From contig NZ_JADEXS020000001.1 of the NCBI RefSeq assembly GCF_015207005.2, forward strand, positions 1,240,001 to 1,304,000: a stretch of 64,000 nucleotides of DNA. Direction: 5' to 3'. Shown in pieces: positions 1 through 8,277 of this stretch (its first letter is position 1; every line of letters starts with the position of its first letter). The stretch comes from Desmonostoc muscorum LEGE 12446. GTDB lineage: Bacteria; Cyanobacteriota; Cyanobacteriia; Cyanobacteriales; Nostocaceae. The notes under the pieces were generated by a model that saw only the letters and a list, made by a program, of their open reading frames with translations, did no database searches and had not been told where the DNA came from. The translations under genes were made by a program, and so were the position numbers.

Positions 1-110
1 ACATGGATGAATATTTGGCAAGTTAGTCATTTGTCATTTGTCCTTTGTCATTCGTGCTTTGTCCAGAGTTTAATGACTAATGACTAATGACTAATGACTA
101 CTGACCAATT
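1..110. repeat. STRR heptamer repeats
   Basis: Tandem degenerate heptamers of the types GTCATTT/GTCCTTT and ATGACTA fill the left edge. This is the short tandemly repeated repetitive sequence type that is common between genes of filamentous cyanobacteria. No gene is visible in positions 1-282. Confidence 0.75.
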
Positions 111-282
111 GGTGAGAAAATACGCTGCTCTTGGTACGGTTAGACCCACTTTCATCAGCAAGCTAGCCTGTTACATTATTTTACAGGAAGACCAAATAGC
201 CAGCTAAGCCAAATCCCAAAAAGGCATTTAGTCTCCAAATCACGAATACCTAAACTAGAAATGGTAGTCAAGGAGATAAAAA

Positions 283-627
283 ATGAGTAATCCATCCAAT
301 CGCGTCTCAGAATTTTTCAATAGTGAATCAGAAACTAGCGATTTGCTATGGCAGTACGTAAAATCTTTGAGTCCTGAGACAGTTACCCAACTATCTAAAC
401 CCACTTCTGCCGAAGTTTTTCAAGTGATGGAACGTAACATTACAGGATTGTTGGGAAACTTGCCTTCAGAACACTTTGGTGTTACTGTAACCACCAGTCG
501 AGAAAGTCTCGGTCGGCTTTTGGCCTCTGCTATGATTAGCGGTTATTTCTTGCGTAACGCTGAGCAGAGAATGAATTTTGAAATCGCCCTACAAGGAACT
601 GAAACCAACAATAGCGAAATTGACTAA
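283..627 (+). CDS. DUF760 family protein
   Basis: This 114-residue soluble protein matches the pattern of the DUF760 family found in cyanobacteria and, in longer form, in plastids. Visible family features are LLWQYVKSLSPE near residue 21, the block NITGLLGNLPSEHF (about 52-65), and SRESLGRLLASAMISGYFL (about 72-90) followed by an EQRM-type motif. A good ribosome binding site (AGGAGA) lies about 7 bases before the ATG. No catalytic residues are known for the family, so the biochemical role is unknown. No signal peptide or membrane segment is seen. It stands alone, with STRR repeats on both sides. I am confident of the family but not of a function. Confidence 0.85.
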   Translation: MSNPSNRVSEFFNSESETSDLLWQYVKSLSPETVTQLSKPTSAEVFQVMERNITGLLGNLPSEHFGVTVTTSRESLGRLLASAMISGYFLRNAEQRMNFEIALQGTETNNSEID

Positions 628-636
628 AAATATTAC

Positions 637-695
637 GGCAGAAGTCAGAAGTCAGAATTCAGAAGTCAGAATTCAGAATTCAGAATTCAGAAGCA
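637..695. repeat. STRR heptamer repeats (GAAGTCA/GAATTCA)
   Basis: About eight tandem heptamers alternate GAAGTCA and GAATTCA just after the DUF760 gene. The same unit recurs near 12,945-12,990 and 62,080-62,575. Confidence 0.75.
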
Positions 696-1081
696 AAATG
701 GGCTTTACACTGGGGTTTGAGACGAATGCTTGTGTAATTTACCTTAATTTAAATCCGCTGTAAAAATTAGCAAACTCAATATTGTTGGGCTGAAGCTAGT
801 CAAAGTTATGGCTGCACCAGTAGTAAAATAGGCATGTGCGAAATCCTTGTACAAAATTTCCAATCATGCATCACGTCAATATTTGACAATATCCAAGATA
901 CAAGCAAATTTGGATTGAAATTGATACCCAAAGAGTGCAGAGTAAGGCAGAATTTTTGAATTTGTTTTTCTCTAAAGCTACATAATTTGGGAATTAGTGA
1001 AACCAGAGGCATATTTTTAAATGAATAATAAAAACGGGTGGATAAACAAACAGCGATAGACAATATTCGCAATAAATACAA

Positions 1082-1117
1082 ACTCGGCAGGGTTAAAAGC
1101 AGTCTGCCGAGTTTTGT
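1082..1117 (+). terminator. Rho-independent terminator without an obvious gene
   Basis: A perfect 9-bp stem (ACTCGGCAG at 1082-1090, CTGCCGAGT at 1104-1112) is followed by TTTGTT. No convincing coding region lies between 764 and 1081 on the plus strand, so the transcript it ends is unknown. A small RNA is one possibility. The rest of 764-1341 shows only the palindrome at 1219-1239. Confidence 0.6.
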
Positions 1118-1218
1118 TATAGGGAATGGGGCATTGCGAATGCTGTTAGCAGTAGCGGGGCGTTGAGCCAGTTAGGAGTTACAGCAGTTTTCATGTATTT
1201 GAACCACATCTGTCCCAA

Positions 1219-1239
1219 GGGCACAGCAATGCTGTGCCC
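1219..1239. repeat. Dispersed palindrome GGGCACAGCA
   Basis: GGGCACAGCA, one base, then its exact complement, followed by CCTAC. Near-identical palindromes occur at 49,357-49,385 and 53,717-53,744, so this is a dispersed intergenic hairpin repeat. Confidence 0.6.
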
Positions 1240-1341
1240 CTACCGCGTGGTCTATTTACCTGAAAATAGCTGTAAGATTTATTTTCCCCCATCTCTTCCA
1301 TGTCCATACTCCCCACTCCCTACTCCCCATTCCCATAAACC

Positions 1342-1767
1342 ATGAGTCAAACCAGTTCTTTCCCACCGCATAAAATCATTGGCGTTGCCGTAATTTGGAA
1401 TGACCAAAAGCAAATCTTAATCGATCGCCGTCGTCCAGAAGGAGCGATGGGTGGTTTGTGGGAATTTCCTGGTGGCAAAATTGAGCCTGGTGAAACTATC
1501 CAAGAGTGTATTCAACGAGAAATAAAAGAAGAATTGGGAATAGCGATCGAAGTCGGAGAGCATTTAATCACTATTGACCACACCTATACAGACTTGCGGG
1601 TTACCCTCACAGTACATCACTGCCGCCACGTTGCAGGTGTTCCCCAGCCTTTGGAGTGCGATGAAATTCGCTGGGTAAGCTTGGAAGAACTCGATCAGTT
1701 TACTTTTCCGAAAGCAAATATTCAAATTATTGCTGCACTTAAGGGAGTAGGGAGTGGGGAATGGTGA
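1342..1767 (+). CDS. mutT: NUDIX hydrolase, MutT-type 8-oxo-dGTP diphosphatase
   Basis: This 141-residue protein contains a complete NUDIX box at residues 45-67 (G-x5-E-x7-REIKEELG). It begins with the strand IIGVAVIWNDQKQILIDRRR that is typical of MutT. Proteins of this type hydrolyse oxidised nucleoside triphosphates such as 8-oxo-dGTP and so limit mutation. The GLWEFPGGK segment and the C-terminal DEIRWVSLEEL element fit MutT rather than ADP-ribose or Ap4A hydrolases. The last residues (KGVGSGEW) are read from an adjacent STRR, so the natural C-terminus has probably been altered by repeat spread. Substrate specificity is inferred from family resemblance only. Confidence 0.85.
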   Translation: MSQTSSFPPHKIIGVAVIWNDQKQILIDRRRPEGAMGGLWEFPGGKIEPGETIQECIQREIKEELGIAIEVGEHLITIDHTYTDLRVTLTVHHCRHVAGVPQPLECDEIRWVSLEELDQFTFPKANIQIIAALKGVGSGEW

Positions 1768-1905
1768 AGAGGTGTGGGAGGTGTGTCCGGTGTGGGAGGA
1801 AGGGGAGGAAGCATAAATTCTCTTTCCCCCCACACTCCCCACACTCCCTCATCCCCCTCATCCCCCTCATCCCCCACTCCCTACTCCCCAGTCCCCATTC
1901 CCGTA
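1740..1905. repeat. STRR block, GGGAGTA/GGTGTGG and CCTCATC types
   Basis: G-rich heptamers give way to complementary C-rich ones. The block begins inside the 3' end of the NUDIX gene and fills most of the gap to the CBS gene. Confidence 0.7.
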
Positions 1906-1988
1906 ACAATCTATTAATTGCATCAGGTTGAGTCTCGCAATTTTCTACAATAATCGCAGAGACTTTGATAAATGGTATCAGTAAACAA

Positions 1989-2453
1989 ATGCCTAAAACC
2001 GTTGCCGACGTGATGAGCCGCGATCCGATTGTGGTTCGGGCAGAAACTCCACTCAAGGAAGCTATCCAAATTCTCGCAGAACGCCACATCAGCGGGCTAC
2101 CTGTTGTGGATGATGGCGGTAAATTGGTGGGCATAATTTCAGAAACCGATTTAATGTGGCAAGAAACTGGTGTAACTCCACCTGCATACATCATGTTTCT
2201 TGATAGTGTTATCTATTTGAAAAACCCTGCTGCATATGAACGTGACTTGCATAAAGCATTAGGGCAAACCGTTGGGGAAGTGATGAGTAAAAACCCCATT
2301 AGTATTTCCCCTGAGAAAACTTTAAGGGAAGCTGCTACAGTTATGCACGATCGCAGTGTTCACCGCTTGCCAGTACTTGACAGCACGGGTCAAGTAATTG
2401 GTATCCTCACTCGTGGTGATATTATTCGGGCAATGGCAGCAAGTCAAGACTAG
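1989..2453 (+). CDS. CBS-pair domain protein
   Basis: This protein of about 154 residues is built almost wholly of two CBS motifs: TVADVMSRDPIVVRAET to SETDLMW, and TVGEVMSKNPISISPEK to TRGDIIRAM. CBS pairs bind adenosine nucleotides and act as energy or redox sensors that regulate partner enzymes. No catalytic domain is fused here. I chose the ATG at 1989 because related proteins begin MPKTVADVM; an in-frame TTG at 1965 would add eight residues. No clear ribosome binding site decides this. The insert between the two CBS motifs (GVTPPAYIMFLDSVIYLKNP) is typical of a cyanobacterial subgroup with unknown partner. Confidence 0.85.
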   Translation: MPKTVADVMSRDPIVVRAETPLKEAIQILAERHISGLPVVDDGGKLVGIISETDLMWQETGVTPPAYIMFLDSVIYLKNPAAYERDLHKALGQTVGEVMSKNPISISPEKTLREAATVMHDRSVHRLPVLDSTGQVIGILTRGDIIRAMAASQD

Positions 2454-2511
2454 TCATTAGTCATTAGTCATTAGTCATTAGTCAAGAGTTTTTGACCCTT
2501 GACTCTTTTTT
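2452..2511 (+). terminator. STRR run and terminator after the CBS gene
   Basis: Five TAGTCAT heptamers lead into a hairpin (AGTCAAG at 2480-2486, CTTGACT at 2498-2504) followed by a T run. The repeat itself appears to supply the left arm of the stem. Confidence 0.5.
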
Positions 2512-2538
2512 ATACGTTTGAAAATCAAGGATAATTAA

Positions 2539-3204
2539 ATGAATATTACTCCAGAGTCTGTTAAGCAATTGCTTAGTTCTCAGGATTTGGGCGATCGCTT
2601 GCGTGCAGTAAATCAAATCCGTCAACTAGAACCAGCCATCGGTTTTGAATTGATTCAAAGTGCCATTGCTGATAGCAACTCCCGTGTCCGGTATTCAGCG
2701 GTGAGTCAAATGGATACACTCGGAAAACAGGATTTACAGTTATCTTTGGATATTCTACGCGATCGCTTGCTCAATGACTCGGAAATAGATGTACAAGCAG
2801 CAGCAGCAGATTGCTTGGGCGCTCTGAAGTTACATGAAGCTTTTGAAGATTTGGAGAAACTTTATAATACAACCAATGAATGGCTAATACAATTTAGTAT
2901 CATTGCTACACTAGGTGAGTTAGGCGATCCACGAGCTTTTGAACTACTTAAACAGGCACTCTCTTCAGACAATGAATTAGTCCAAACTGCCGCTATTAGT
3001 TCTTTGGGTGAGTTGGGCGATACACAAGCCATTCCCCTTTTAGCTCCTTTTGCTACCAATCCAGATTCCCAGATCCGTTACAGACTCGTACAAGCCTTGA
3101 TTCATTTGGGTAGTCCAGAAGCCAAATCTATATTAGAAACTCTGGTTAATGATGGTGTAGAAGCGATCGCTACTGAAGCTAGAAAATATTTGCAATCAGC
3201 TTAA
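2539..3204 (+). CDS. nblB: NblB-like HEAT-repeat protein, phycobilisome degradation
   Basis: This 221-residue all-helical protein consists of about five HEAT/PBS-lyase-like repeats, for example LGDRLRAVNQIRQLEP, SNSRVRYSAVSQMDTLG, IDVQAAAADCLGALKL, LIQFSIIATLGELGDPRA and LVQTAAISSLGELGDTQA. The order and the motif VRYSAVSQMDTLG fit NblB, which is related to phycocyanobilin lyases and is needed for phycobilisome breakdown or chromophore detachment under nutrient stress. Length agrees with the family. It stands alone between STRR repeats and a terminator. A generic bilin lyase subunit (CpcE-like) is the main alternative, but no cpc or apc genes are nearby. Confidence 0.75.
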   Translation: MNITPESVKQLLSSQDLGDRLRAVNQIRQLEPAIGFELIQSAIADSNSRVRYSAVSQMDTLGKQDLQLSLDILRDRLLNDSEIDVQAAAADCLGALKLHEAFEDLEKLYNTTNEWLIQFSIIATLGELGDPRAFELLKQALSSDNELVQTAAISSLGELGDTQAIPLLAPFATNPDSQIRYRLVQALIHLGSPEAKSILETLVNDGVEAIATEARKYLQSA

Positions 3205-3263
3205 GCTTATACCTTTCACAAGCTAACGATTAAAACAGCCCCTTTTGAAGTTTCTGTACTCGC

Positions 3264-3298
3264 AAAACCCTCTCCCATTGTGGAGGGGTTTTTATTTT
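3264..3298 (+). terminator. Terminator after nblB
   Basis: AACCCTCTCC, a short loop, then GGAGGGGTTTTTATTTTT. It is a stable stem with a T tract about 60 bases after the stop of nblB. Beyond it, 3299-3620 is AT-rich with no gene and presumably holds the promoter of the next gene. Confidence 0.75.
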
Positions 3299-3620
3299 TC
3301 ACAAGATGGGGTAGAAAAAACACTGTAATTTTGCCCGGAGTATTGTTATAAAAAACTTGTATTTTCTCAGTAAAGATAGAGTTAAAAATTCACAATTAGT
3401 GTTTTTTGCTACTTTTGCTTAGTTTAATTAGTATAAAATACTACTTTTAATAGATTTGCTTCTAAAAATATTCATATAGAGCAATTTACTAATAAAGATT
3501 ATGTAAATTAAGACGCGAGTAGATGCACTTACGTAATTGCCCGGTTAATATACAAATACAGAGAAAAAAGAAAACAAAATTTTTCATCTCAAGCATTGCT
3601 AATCAGAGGAAAAAAGTCTA

Positions 3621-4355
3621 ATGAAAAAGTTTACTATTCTAGCAACAACACTTGCAGCATCTACTATAAGTTTAAATTTTGTTGGTGGTATATCTAAAGC
3701 TCAAGCTGCTTCTTTAGTTCCTCCAGTAGAAGGTGAAATTCAACTGACAAATGTCGCTTGTTTGACTGGTAGCTGTATTGATACAACTGCCTATGGTTAC
3801 ACAGTTACCAGTCAGAATTACAACGCAAATTACCAGCCAAGTCTATTATTTAGTGACGATAGTTCAACACTAAATCCTGAGTATTCGGCTTTTGGTATTT
3901 CGTTCGGTGCGCCAGATTCAGGAACTAACACGATTGGAGGTGAAAATTGGTTCCGTCCTGTGGCTAGAAAAATTGACGGGACTCTACCTGAAGCTGGTCA
4001 ATTGGAAGTTGGTCAGTTCAAGTTTGAATTTGCTAGCACAATTAGCGAGTTAGTACTCTCGTTCTTTGATGTGGAAGATATAGGTACTTCTATTCTGAGC
4101 GTTAATGGTGTTGGTTATGCAGGAACAGTTACTCCAGGAAGTAACGCCAATATCAAGAAAGTGACCTTGACAAATGTCAATTCATTGGAGGTTAAACTGG
4201 GTAATATTGGTGGTAAATTTATCACTGGCGATGGTGTTCGCTTGGATGTTAACCAAACTGTACCTGAACCAGGAACCACTATGAGCTTAGGTGTTTTGGG
4301 ATTAGCAGCTTTGTTCGGTTTGCAAAAGCGTAAAAAATCGTCGCAAGCAGTTTAA
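3621..4355 (+). CDS. LEVG family PEP-CTERM exported protein
   Basis: This 244-residue secreted protein has an N-terminal signal peptide (MKKF start, hydrophobic core, cleavage after SKAQA near residue 29). The C-terminal PEP-CTERM sorting tail is complete: the VPEPG motif near 221, a hydrophobic helix (MSLGVLGLAALFGL), then a basic cluster (QKRKK). The middle contains GQLEVGQFKFEF, the hallmark of the LEVG family. By analogy it is processed by an exosortase-type system and ends up in the envelope or extracellular matrix. No exosortase gene lies in this window. The ribosome binding site region is AGAGGAAAAAAG. The molecular role is unknown. Confidence 0.85.
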   Translation: MKKFTILATTLAASTISLNFVGGISKAQAASLVPPVEGEIQLTNVACLTGSCIDTTAYGYTVTSQNYNANYQPSLLFSDDSSTLNPEYSAFGISFGAPDSGTNTIGGENWFRPVARKIDGTLPEAGQLEVGQFKFEFASTISELVLSFFDVEDIGTSILSVNGVGYAGTVTPGSNANIKKVTLTNVNSLEVKLGNIGGKFITGDGVRLDVNQTVPEPGTTMSLGVLGLAALFGLQKRKKSSQAV

Positions 4356-4498
4356 TTTTCACCATAGCTGCCATAAAAATCAAGATAAAAAATTCAAACA
4401 ATCAATGATTAATTTTGAATTCTAAATCTTGTATACAAAACATTAATGTTTGCATGTATATTTGACTAGCAAATAGATTTTTCACCGTTAATTAATTT

Positions 4499-4546
4499 GA
4501 GTAAATAAAATAACTAATTATCCAAGTTAGTTATTTTTATTTACTC
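4499..4546. terminator. Bidirectional terminator between convergent genes
   Basis: A long AT-rich inverted repeat (GAGTAAATAAAATAACTAA and its near-complement, about 20-bp arms) sits between the convergent PEP-CTERM and DUF456 genes and has T-rich flanks on both strands. Confidence 0.7.
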
Positions 4547-4589
4547 AACTTTTTTATGTGGGTAAATTCAGTGAAATCCCCATTAAATA

Positions 4590-5108
4590 TTAAGCGCCGT
4601 ATACCTGTGACCAAGTTGTGATGATAAATACTGTAACTGCTGCGATCGCCAACAACCCTTGGATCAAATTCCCAACCAGTGTCCCTACGACAATTCCGAT
4701 ACCCGCCTTAACCGCTAATCCTAATTCACGTCGGTAAAGATACTCACCGATAATTGCTCCCAACAGAGGCCCTAGTAAAATCCCTAACAGTGGGCCTCCA
4801 AAAGGTAAAGCTGGCAATAATCCCAAAAATCCCAACACCAAACCGACAATCGCGCCAATTTGCCCCCACTTGCTAGCTCCAGCTTGCCTTGCTCCTATAT
4901 AACTAGCTAAAAAATCCACTCCGATACTGAGTAACAAAACAATAATTGTCACAATTAATGGAATCTTGATAGCTCCGAAGGAACTGGTAACGATTCCCCA
5001 AATGATAATTGCAATTAAAATTAAGCTTGCACCAGGAATCGCAGGAACTACGGCGCCGATAATACCCACAAACATTACGGCAAGTAATAGCCAATAGATA
5101 ATTTGCAT
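4590..5108 (-). CDS. DUF456 family membrane protein
   Basis: This 172-residue very hydrophobic protein has four to five predicted membrane helices. It begins MQIIYWLLLAVMFVGIIGAV and contains PAIPGASLILIAIIIWG, a DUF456 hallmark. Several glycine-zipper stretches follow (IGAIVGLVLGFLGLLPALPFGG, GPLLGILLGPLLGAIIGEY). The family is widespread and has no established function. No operon partner is present; the gene is convergent with the LEVG gene across a terminator. Confidence 0.85.
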   Translation of the reverse strand: MQIIYWLLLAVMFVGIIGAVVPAIPGASLILIAIIIWGIVTSSFGAIKIPLIVTIIVLLLSIGVDFLASYIGARQAGASKWGQIGAIVGLVLGFLGLLPALPFGGPLLGILLGPLLGAIIGEYLYRRELGLAVKAGIGIVVGTLVGNLIQGLLAIAAVTVFIITTWSQVYGA

Positions 5109-5149
5109 AGATAAAATTTGAAATTTCCAAATCAGTTAGTCATTTGTAG

Positions 5150-5169
5150 GGTAGCACCGCTGTGCTACC
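5150..5169. repeat. Dispersed palindrome GGTAGCAC..GTGCTACC
   Basis: An 8-bp inverted repeat with a 4-base loop in the 302-bp gap before the M48-like gene. Nothing else recognisable is in that gap. Confidence 0.45.
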
Positions 5170-5410
5170 AAAGCCCGTGTTGCATCCAAAATAGAACTGC
5201 TCTAAGATTTCTATTTGAATTTTGAACAAAATCTAAGTACTCTAGTAGCGTGACACAGCGAAAATAGTGCATTAGATGTAGGTTGAGTTGAGCAACGCTA
5301 AACCTAACATTTGGCTCGTCTTAGTCATTAGTTGCTGGGCAAATAAGATTTATACTTTTTAATAAACTAAACAGCAGGTAAAAGCACTTAGCCCTGGGGA
5401 TTATAAATCA

Positions 5411-6316
5411 ATGACGAGAAAAATATTAACTGGACTAAGTTCACAAACCTACGAACACCCTTTCGATCGCAAAGCCTTAGCATCTTTGCAAAAAATGCCT
5501 GGTGTCTCCCTGCTACTCAAAAAAATTAACGAGTACGGTATCGATCGCCTACTCCGTTTGCAAAGCCTTGGCAGTAGTATCAGAATTACCCCTCGTAATT
5601 TTCCCCAATTACATCAGGCATTAGTAGAAACTTGTGAAATTGTTGATGTTACGCCACTTCCTGAACTATATCTGTATCGAGGCACAGGTCACATTCAAAG
5701 CTACATTGTTGGAGCAGAAAAACCACTCGTTGGTATCAATTTAGATGCAATGGAGTGGCTTAATACAGATGAGTTGGTTTATATTTTGGGACATGAAGTT
5801 GCTCGGATTAAGAGTCAGCACATGGTGTATCACCAAATGGCATTTGTGATGCCGACTTTAAAAAATTTGTTGAGCAGTACTACATTGGGGGTTGGCGGCT
5901 TGGTAGCTGGTGGCATGGAATTAGCTTTATATAATTGGCAGATGATGGCTAGATTCACCGCCGATCGCGCTGGCTTGTTGGCTTGTCAGGATCTTGATGT
6001 CGCAACCACCGCACTGATAAAACTTGCAGGTTTACCTGATGAATACTTGACTACTGCTGTAATTGAAGATTTCCTAACTCAGGCGCGTGAGTTTGCATCC
6101 CAGAATCTTGATAGTGCCGATCAGGTGACCAAAATATTAAGTTACACAGAATCTGGACTTTCTTGGGTAGTGATGCGGGCTGGCGAGTTATTAAAATGGG
6201 TTGATTCTGGAGATTATGATAATATCATTCAACAGAAAAATTTAAATACACCAGAAGAACAAGAAGAAAATACACCAGAAGAAAAAGAAGGGTGGAATTT
6301 TTTAACTTCTTGGTGA
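5411..6316 (+). CDS. M48 peptidase-like protein with degenerate zinc site
   Basis: This 301-residue protein is shaped like an M48 (Ste24/HtpX) metallopeptidase but lacks normal ligands. The helix that should read HExxH is H128-E-V-A-R132 (GHEVARIKSQH), so the second histidine is arginine. The downstream ligand motif that usually reads E-x-x-AD is replaced by RFTADRAG, without the glutamate. A hydrophobic stretch (about 155-172, GVGGLVAGGMELAL) may touch the membrane. The C-terminal tail is acidic and repetitive (TPEEQEENTPEEKE). It is probably an inactive paralogue acting as a scaffold or sensor. From memory, related cyanobacterial proteins also carry HELGR, which would make this an old subgroup rather than a fresh mutation. 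Confidence 0.8.
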   Translation: MTRKILTGLSSQTYEHPFDRKALASLQKMPGVSLLLKKINEYGIDRLLRLQSLGSSIRITPRNFPQLHQALVETCEIVDVTPLPELYLYRGTGHIQSYIVGAEKPLVGINLDAMEWLNTDELVYILGHEVARIKSQHMVYHQMAFVMPTLKNLLSSTTLGVGGLVAGGMELALYNWQMMARFTADRAGLLACQDLDVATTALIKLAGLPDEYLTTAVIEDFLTQAREFASQNLDSADQVTKILSYTESGLSWVVMRAGELLKWVDSGDYDNIIQQKNLNTPEEQEENTPEEKEGWNFLTSW

Positions 6317-6318
6317 TT

Positions 6319-6540
6319 CAATTTTAGATTTTAGATTTTGGATTTTAGATTGGGAATTTCCAAATAAAAAAATATCTAACTAGGACTTAGGCACTGAAGC
6401 CTGAAACCCTGATCCCCCATTACCCCCCTTTTTTAGGAGGATCTAAAGTTTTGGATACCTCAAGCACTACTTTTCAAACACCCTCTAAGTCCTATGAGCA
6501 TGTGGTCAATCTAAAATCCAAAATCCAAAATCTAAAATTG
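6319..6540. repeat. Inverted TTTTAGATTTTGGAT repeats with one element end
   Basis: Heptamer-like TTTAGAT/TTTGGAT repeats at 6321-6352 are mirrored by their complement at 6507-6540. Between them is one end of the small-element family ending CTTTTCAAACACCCTC (about 6469-6485), followed by TAA. The other end is not intact. Confidence 0.5.
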
Positions 6541-7173
6541 ACTCAGAGTAACGGCTAATTTATCAGCAATTCCTGCAATCCAATTTTCATCTTGTTTGGT
6601 GTAACTGCGAGGAGCATTTGCTCCCAAAATGAGGACACCTCGATCGCCAATAGGTTGACAAATTACACCTTGAGTATTTTCGGGTAAATAATCGAATTCA
6701 ATCCTACCTGGATATACTTTTAGCGCCACTAAATAAATCGGCTTTTGTTTTTCGAGTACCTGTTTTAAGATTACTCCCGGTACAACCTCAGATTTAGTAC
6801 TCAAAATCCCGCGACGCAACAAAACTTTACCTTGATAAAAAACCACTAGCGATCGCGTTACTGTATTAGTCAACAATAAATGAGACGCCCAGGCTAGTTC
6901 AGTTTTCGCGGCTTCCGGTAAGTCTGGTGCTAATACAAAACCCTCTTCTCCAATTAGTTCTACAGTATCAGGCGATCGCGGCTGCACTTGCTGCCAAATT
7001 AAGCCCGTCAAAATTAACACCGCACTCAAAATCACACCCACCACATCACCACGCGCTTGAGATTCCGTTAGTTGCGGTGTCAACAAGCGGTTAATTAGCA
7101 AAAGTACAGCGCCTAGTCCACCTACAACAATGGGTAGACGCCGCAAAACTCGATTCGGATCGGGTTTAGTCAT
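6532..7173 (-). CDS. Cofactor assembly of complex C subunit B (CCB2/CCB4-like)
   Basis: This 213-residue protein has two N-terminal membrane helices (about 13-31 and 43-60) followed by a GAF-like soluble region. The sequence (RRLPIVVGGLGAVLLLINR; ELIGEEGFVLAPDLPEAAKTELAWAS) fits the cyanobacterial and chloroplast CCB2/CCB4 family. That family helps attach haem c-i covalently to cytochrome b6 on the stromal (n) side. The gene ends next to an AT-rich repeat and begins at a GGGCATT STRR. No other CCB gene is in the window. Function is assigned by family resemblance. Confidence 0.75.
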   Translation of the reverse strand: MTKPDPNRVLRRLPIVVGGLGAVLLLINRLLTPQLTESQARGDVVGVILSAVLILTGLIWQQVQPRSPDTVELIGEEGFVLAPDLPEAAKTELAWASHLLLTNTVTRSLVVFYQGKVLLRRGILSTKSEVVPGVILKQVLEKQKPIYLVALKVYPGRIEFDYLPENTQGVICQPIGDRGVLILGANAPRSYTKQDENWIAGIADKLAVTLSQF

Positions 7174-7177
7174 TGGT

Positions 7178-7375
7178 CATTTGTCTGTCATTGGGCATTG
7201 GGCATGGGGCATTGGGCATTGGGCATTGGGCATTGGGCATTGGGTATGGGGCATTGGGCATTGGTTATTTCTCCCTCACTTTTTGATCTCCCCCTGCCTC
7301 CCCTGCCTCCCCTGCCTCCCCTGCCTCCCCTGCCTCCCCTGCCTCCCCTGCCTCCCCTGCTCCCCCTGCTCCCTC
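7178..7375. repeat. Two dense tandem repeats: GGGCATT heptamers and CCCCTGCCT nonamers
   Basis: About ten GGGCATT/GGGCATG heptamers (7190-7265) are followed by eight CCCCTGCCT nonamers (about 7292-7367). They occupy almost the whole gap between the CCB gene and rpaB and are likely to vary in copy number. Confidence 0.85.
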
Positions 7376-7378
7376 ATC

Positions 7379-8107
7379 TCACTCCTCCCCTGGTTCAATA
7401 ATTCGCTGGAAAAGATAACCAGTACCTCTGGCTGTTAATATTAATTCTGGGTTGCTGGGATCGTCTTCTAATTTTGCCCGCAAACGGGATATATGCACAT
7501 CTACTACACGGGTATCTACATGGCGTTCTGGTGTGTAGCCCCAAACTTCCTGCAAAATTTCTGAACGGGAAAAAGCTTCTCCTGAGCGACTGACTAACAA
7601 CTCTAGTAAACTAAACTCCATACCCGTCAATCGAATCCGCTCGTCGCCTTTATAGACTTGTCGCTTATTTGTATCGATTTTAATGTTAGCGACATGAATC
7701 ACCCCAGAACTAGGAATGCCAGTAGCACTAGTTTTGTCTACTCGGCGCAGCACTGAGCGAATCCGGGCTTCTAACTCTTTGGGGGAAAATGGTTTAACTA
7801 CGTAGTCGTCAGCACCTAATTCTAGTCCAGTAATGCGATCGGCTACATCCCCTAAGGCTGTTAGCATAATAATTGGGACATCTGATTCCTTGCGTAATTC
7901 TTGACAAACACCGTAGCCATCTAGCTTTGGCATCATCACATCTAAAACTACCAAGTCAGGATCGGCTTTGCGAAAAGTTTCCAAAGCTTCTTCGCCATCG
8001 CCAGCCGTCACTACATCGTAGCCAATCATCGAAAGGCGCGTTTCCAAAATCCGGCGAATGCTGGCTTCATCGTCCACTACCAAGATTTTTTCTTTATGAC
8101 TTTCCAA
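7379..8107 (-). CDS. rpaB: Response regulator RpaB (OmpR family)
   Basis: This 242-residue protein has a receiver domain (acid pocket D12-D13, phosphoacceptor D56 in VVLDVMMP, conserved K in VVKPFSPKELEARIRS) and a C-terminal winged-helix DNA-binding domain (RLTGMEFSLLELLVSRSGEAFSR and RGTGYLF). The sequence is that of RpaB/Ycf27, the conserved cyanobacterial and red-algal plastid regulator. It binds HLR1 sites and controls high-light genes, photosystem I genes and phycobilisome coupling; its usual kinase is NblS (Hik33). It is divergent from radA with 170 bp between the start codons. The 3' end abuts the CCCCTGCCT repeat. No histidine kinase is adjacent. Confidence 0.93.
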   Translation of the reverse strand: MESHKEKILVVDDEASIRRILETRLSMIGYDVVTAGDGEEALETFRKADPDLVVLDVMMPKLDGYGVCQELRKESDVPIIMLTALGDVADRITGLELGADDYVVKPFSPKELEARIRSVLRRVDKTSATGIPSSGVIHVANIKIDTNKRQVYKGDERIRLTGMEFSLLELLVSRSGEAFSRSEILQEVWGYTPERHVDTRVVDVHISRLRAKLEDDPSNPELILTARGTGYLFQRIIEPGEE

Positions 8108-8277
8108 GTTAATCGAGGCTCCTTCACTAAAAATTTACATGATTAATTTTTAATACCATAATATTAAGATATCATTCCATGAATTGATTTGGAAAAAGCT
8201 CTAACTACTACTATTATTGGATTTTAGTTTTCTCCAAGAATTAAGCAAATATTAAGATTATTTAATAAGATTTACGA

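Noticed and set aside
806..1081. Minus-strand 91-codon frame
   Set aside because: No ribosome binding site or recognisable protein pattern; its start lies at the terminator hairpin of 1,082-1,117.
7130..7438. Plus-strand frames of GHWALGI and CLPCLP repeats
   Set aside because: Direct translation of the GGGCATT and CCCCTGCCT tandem repeats; no gene.
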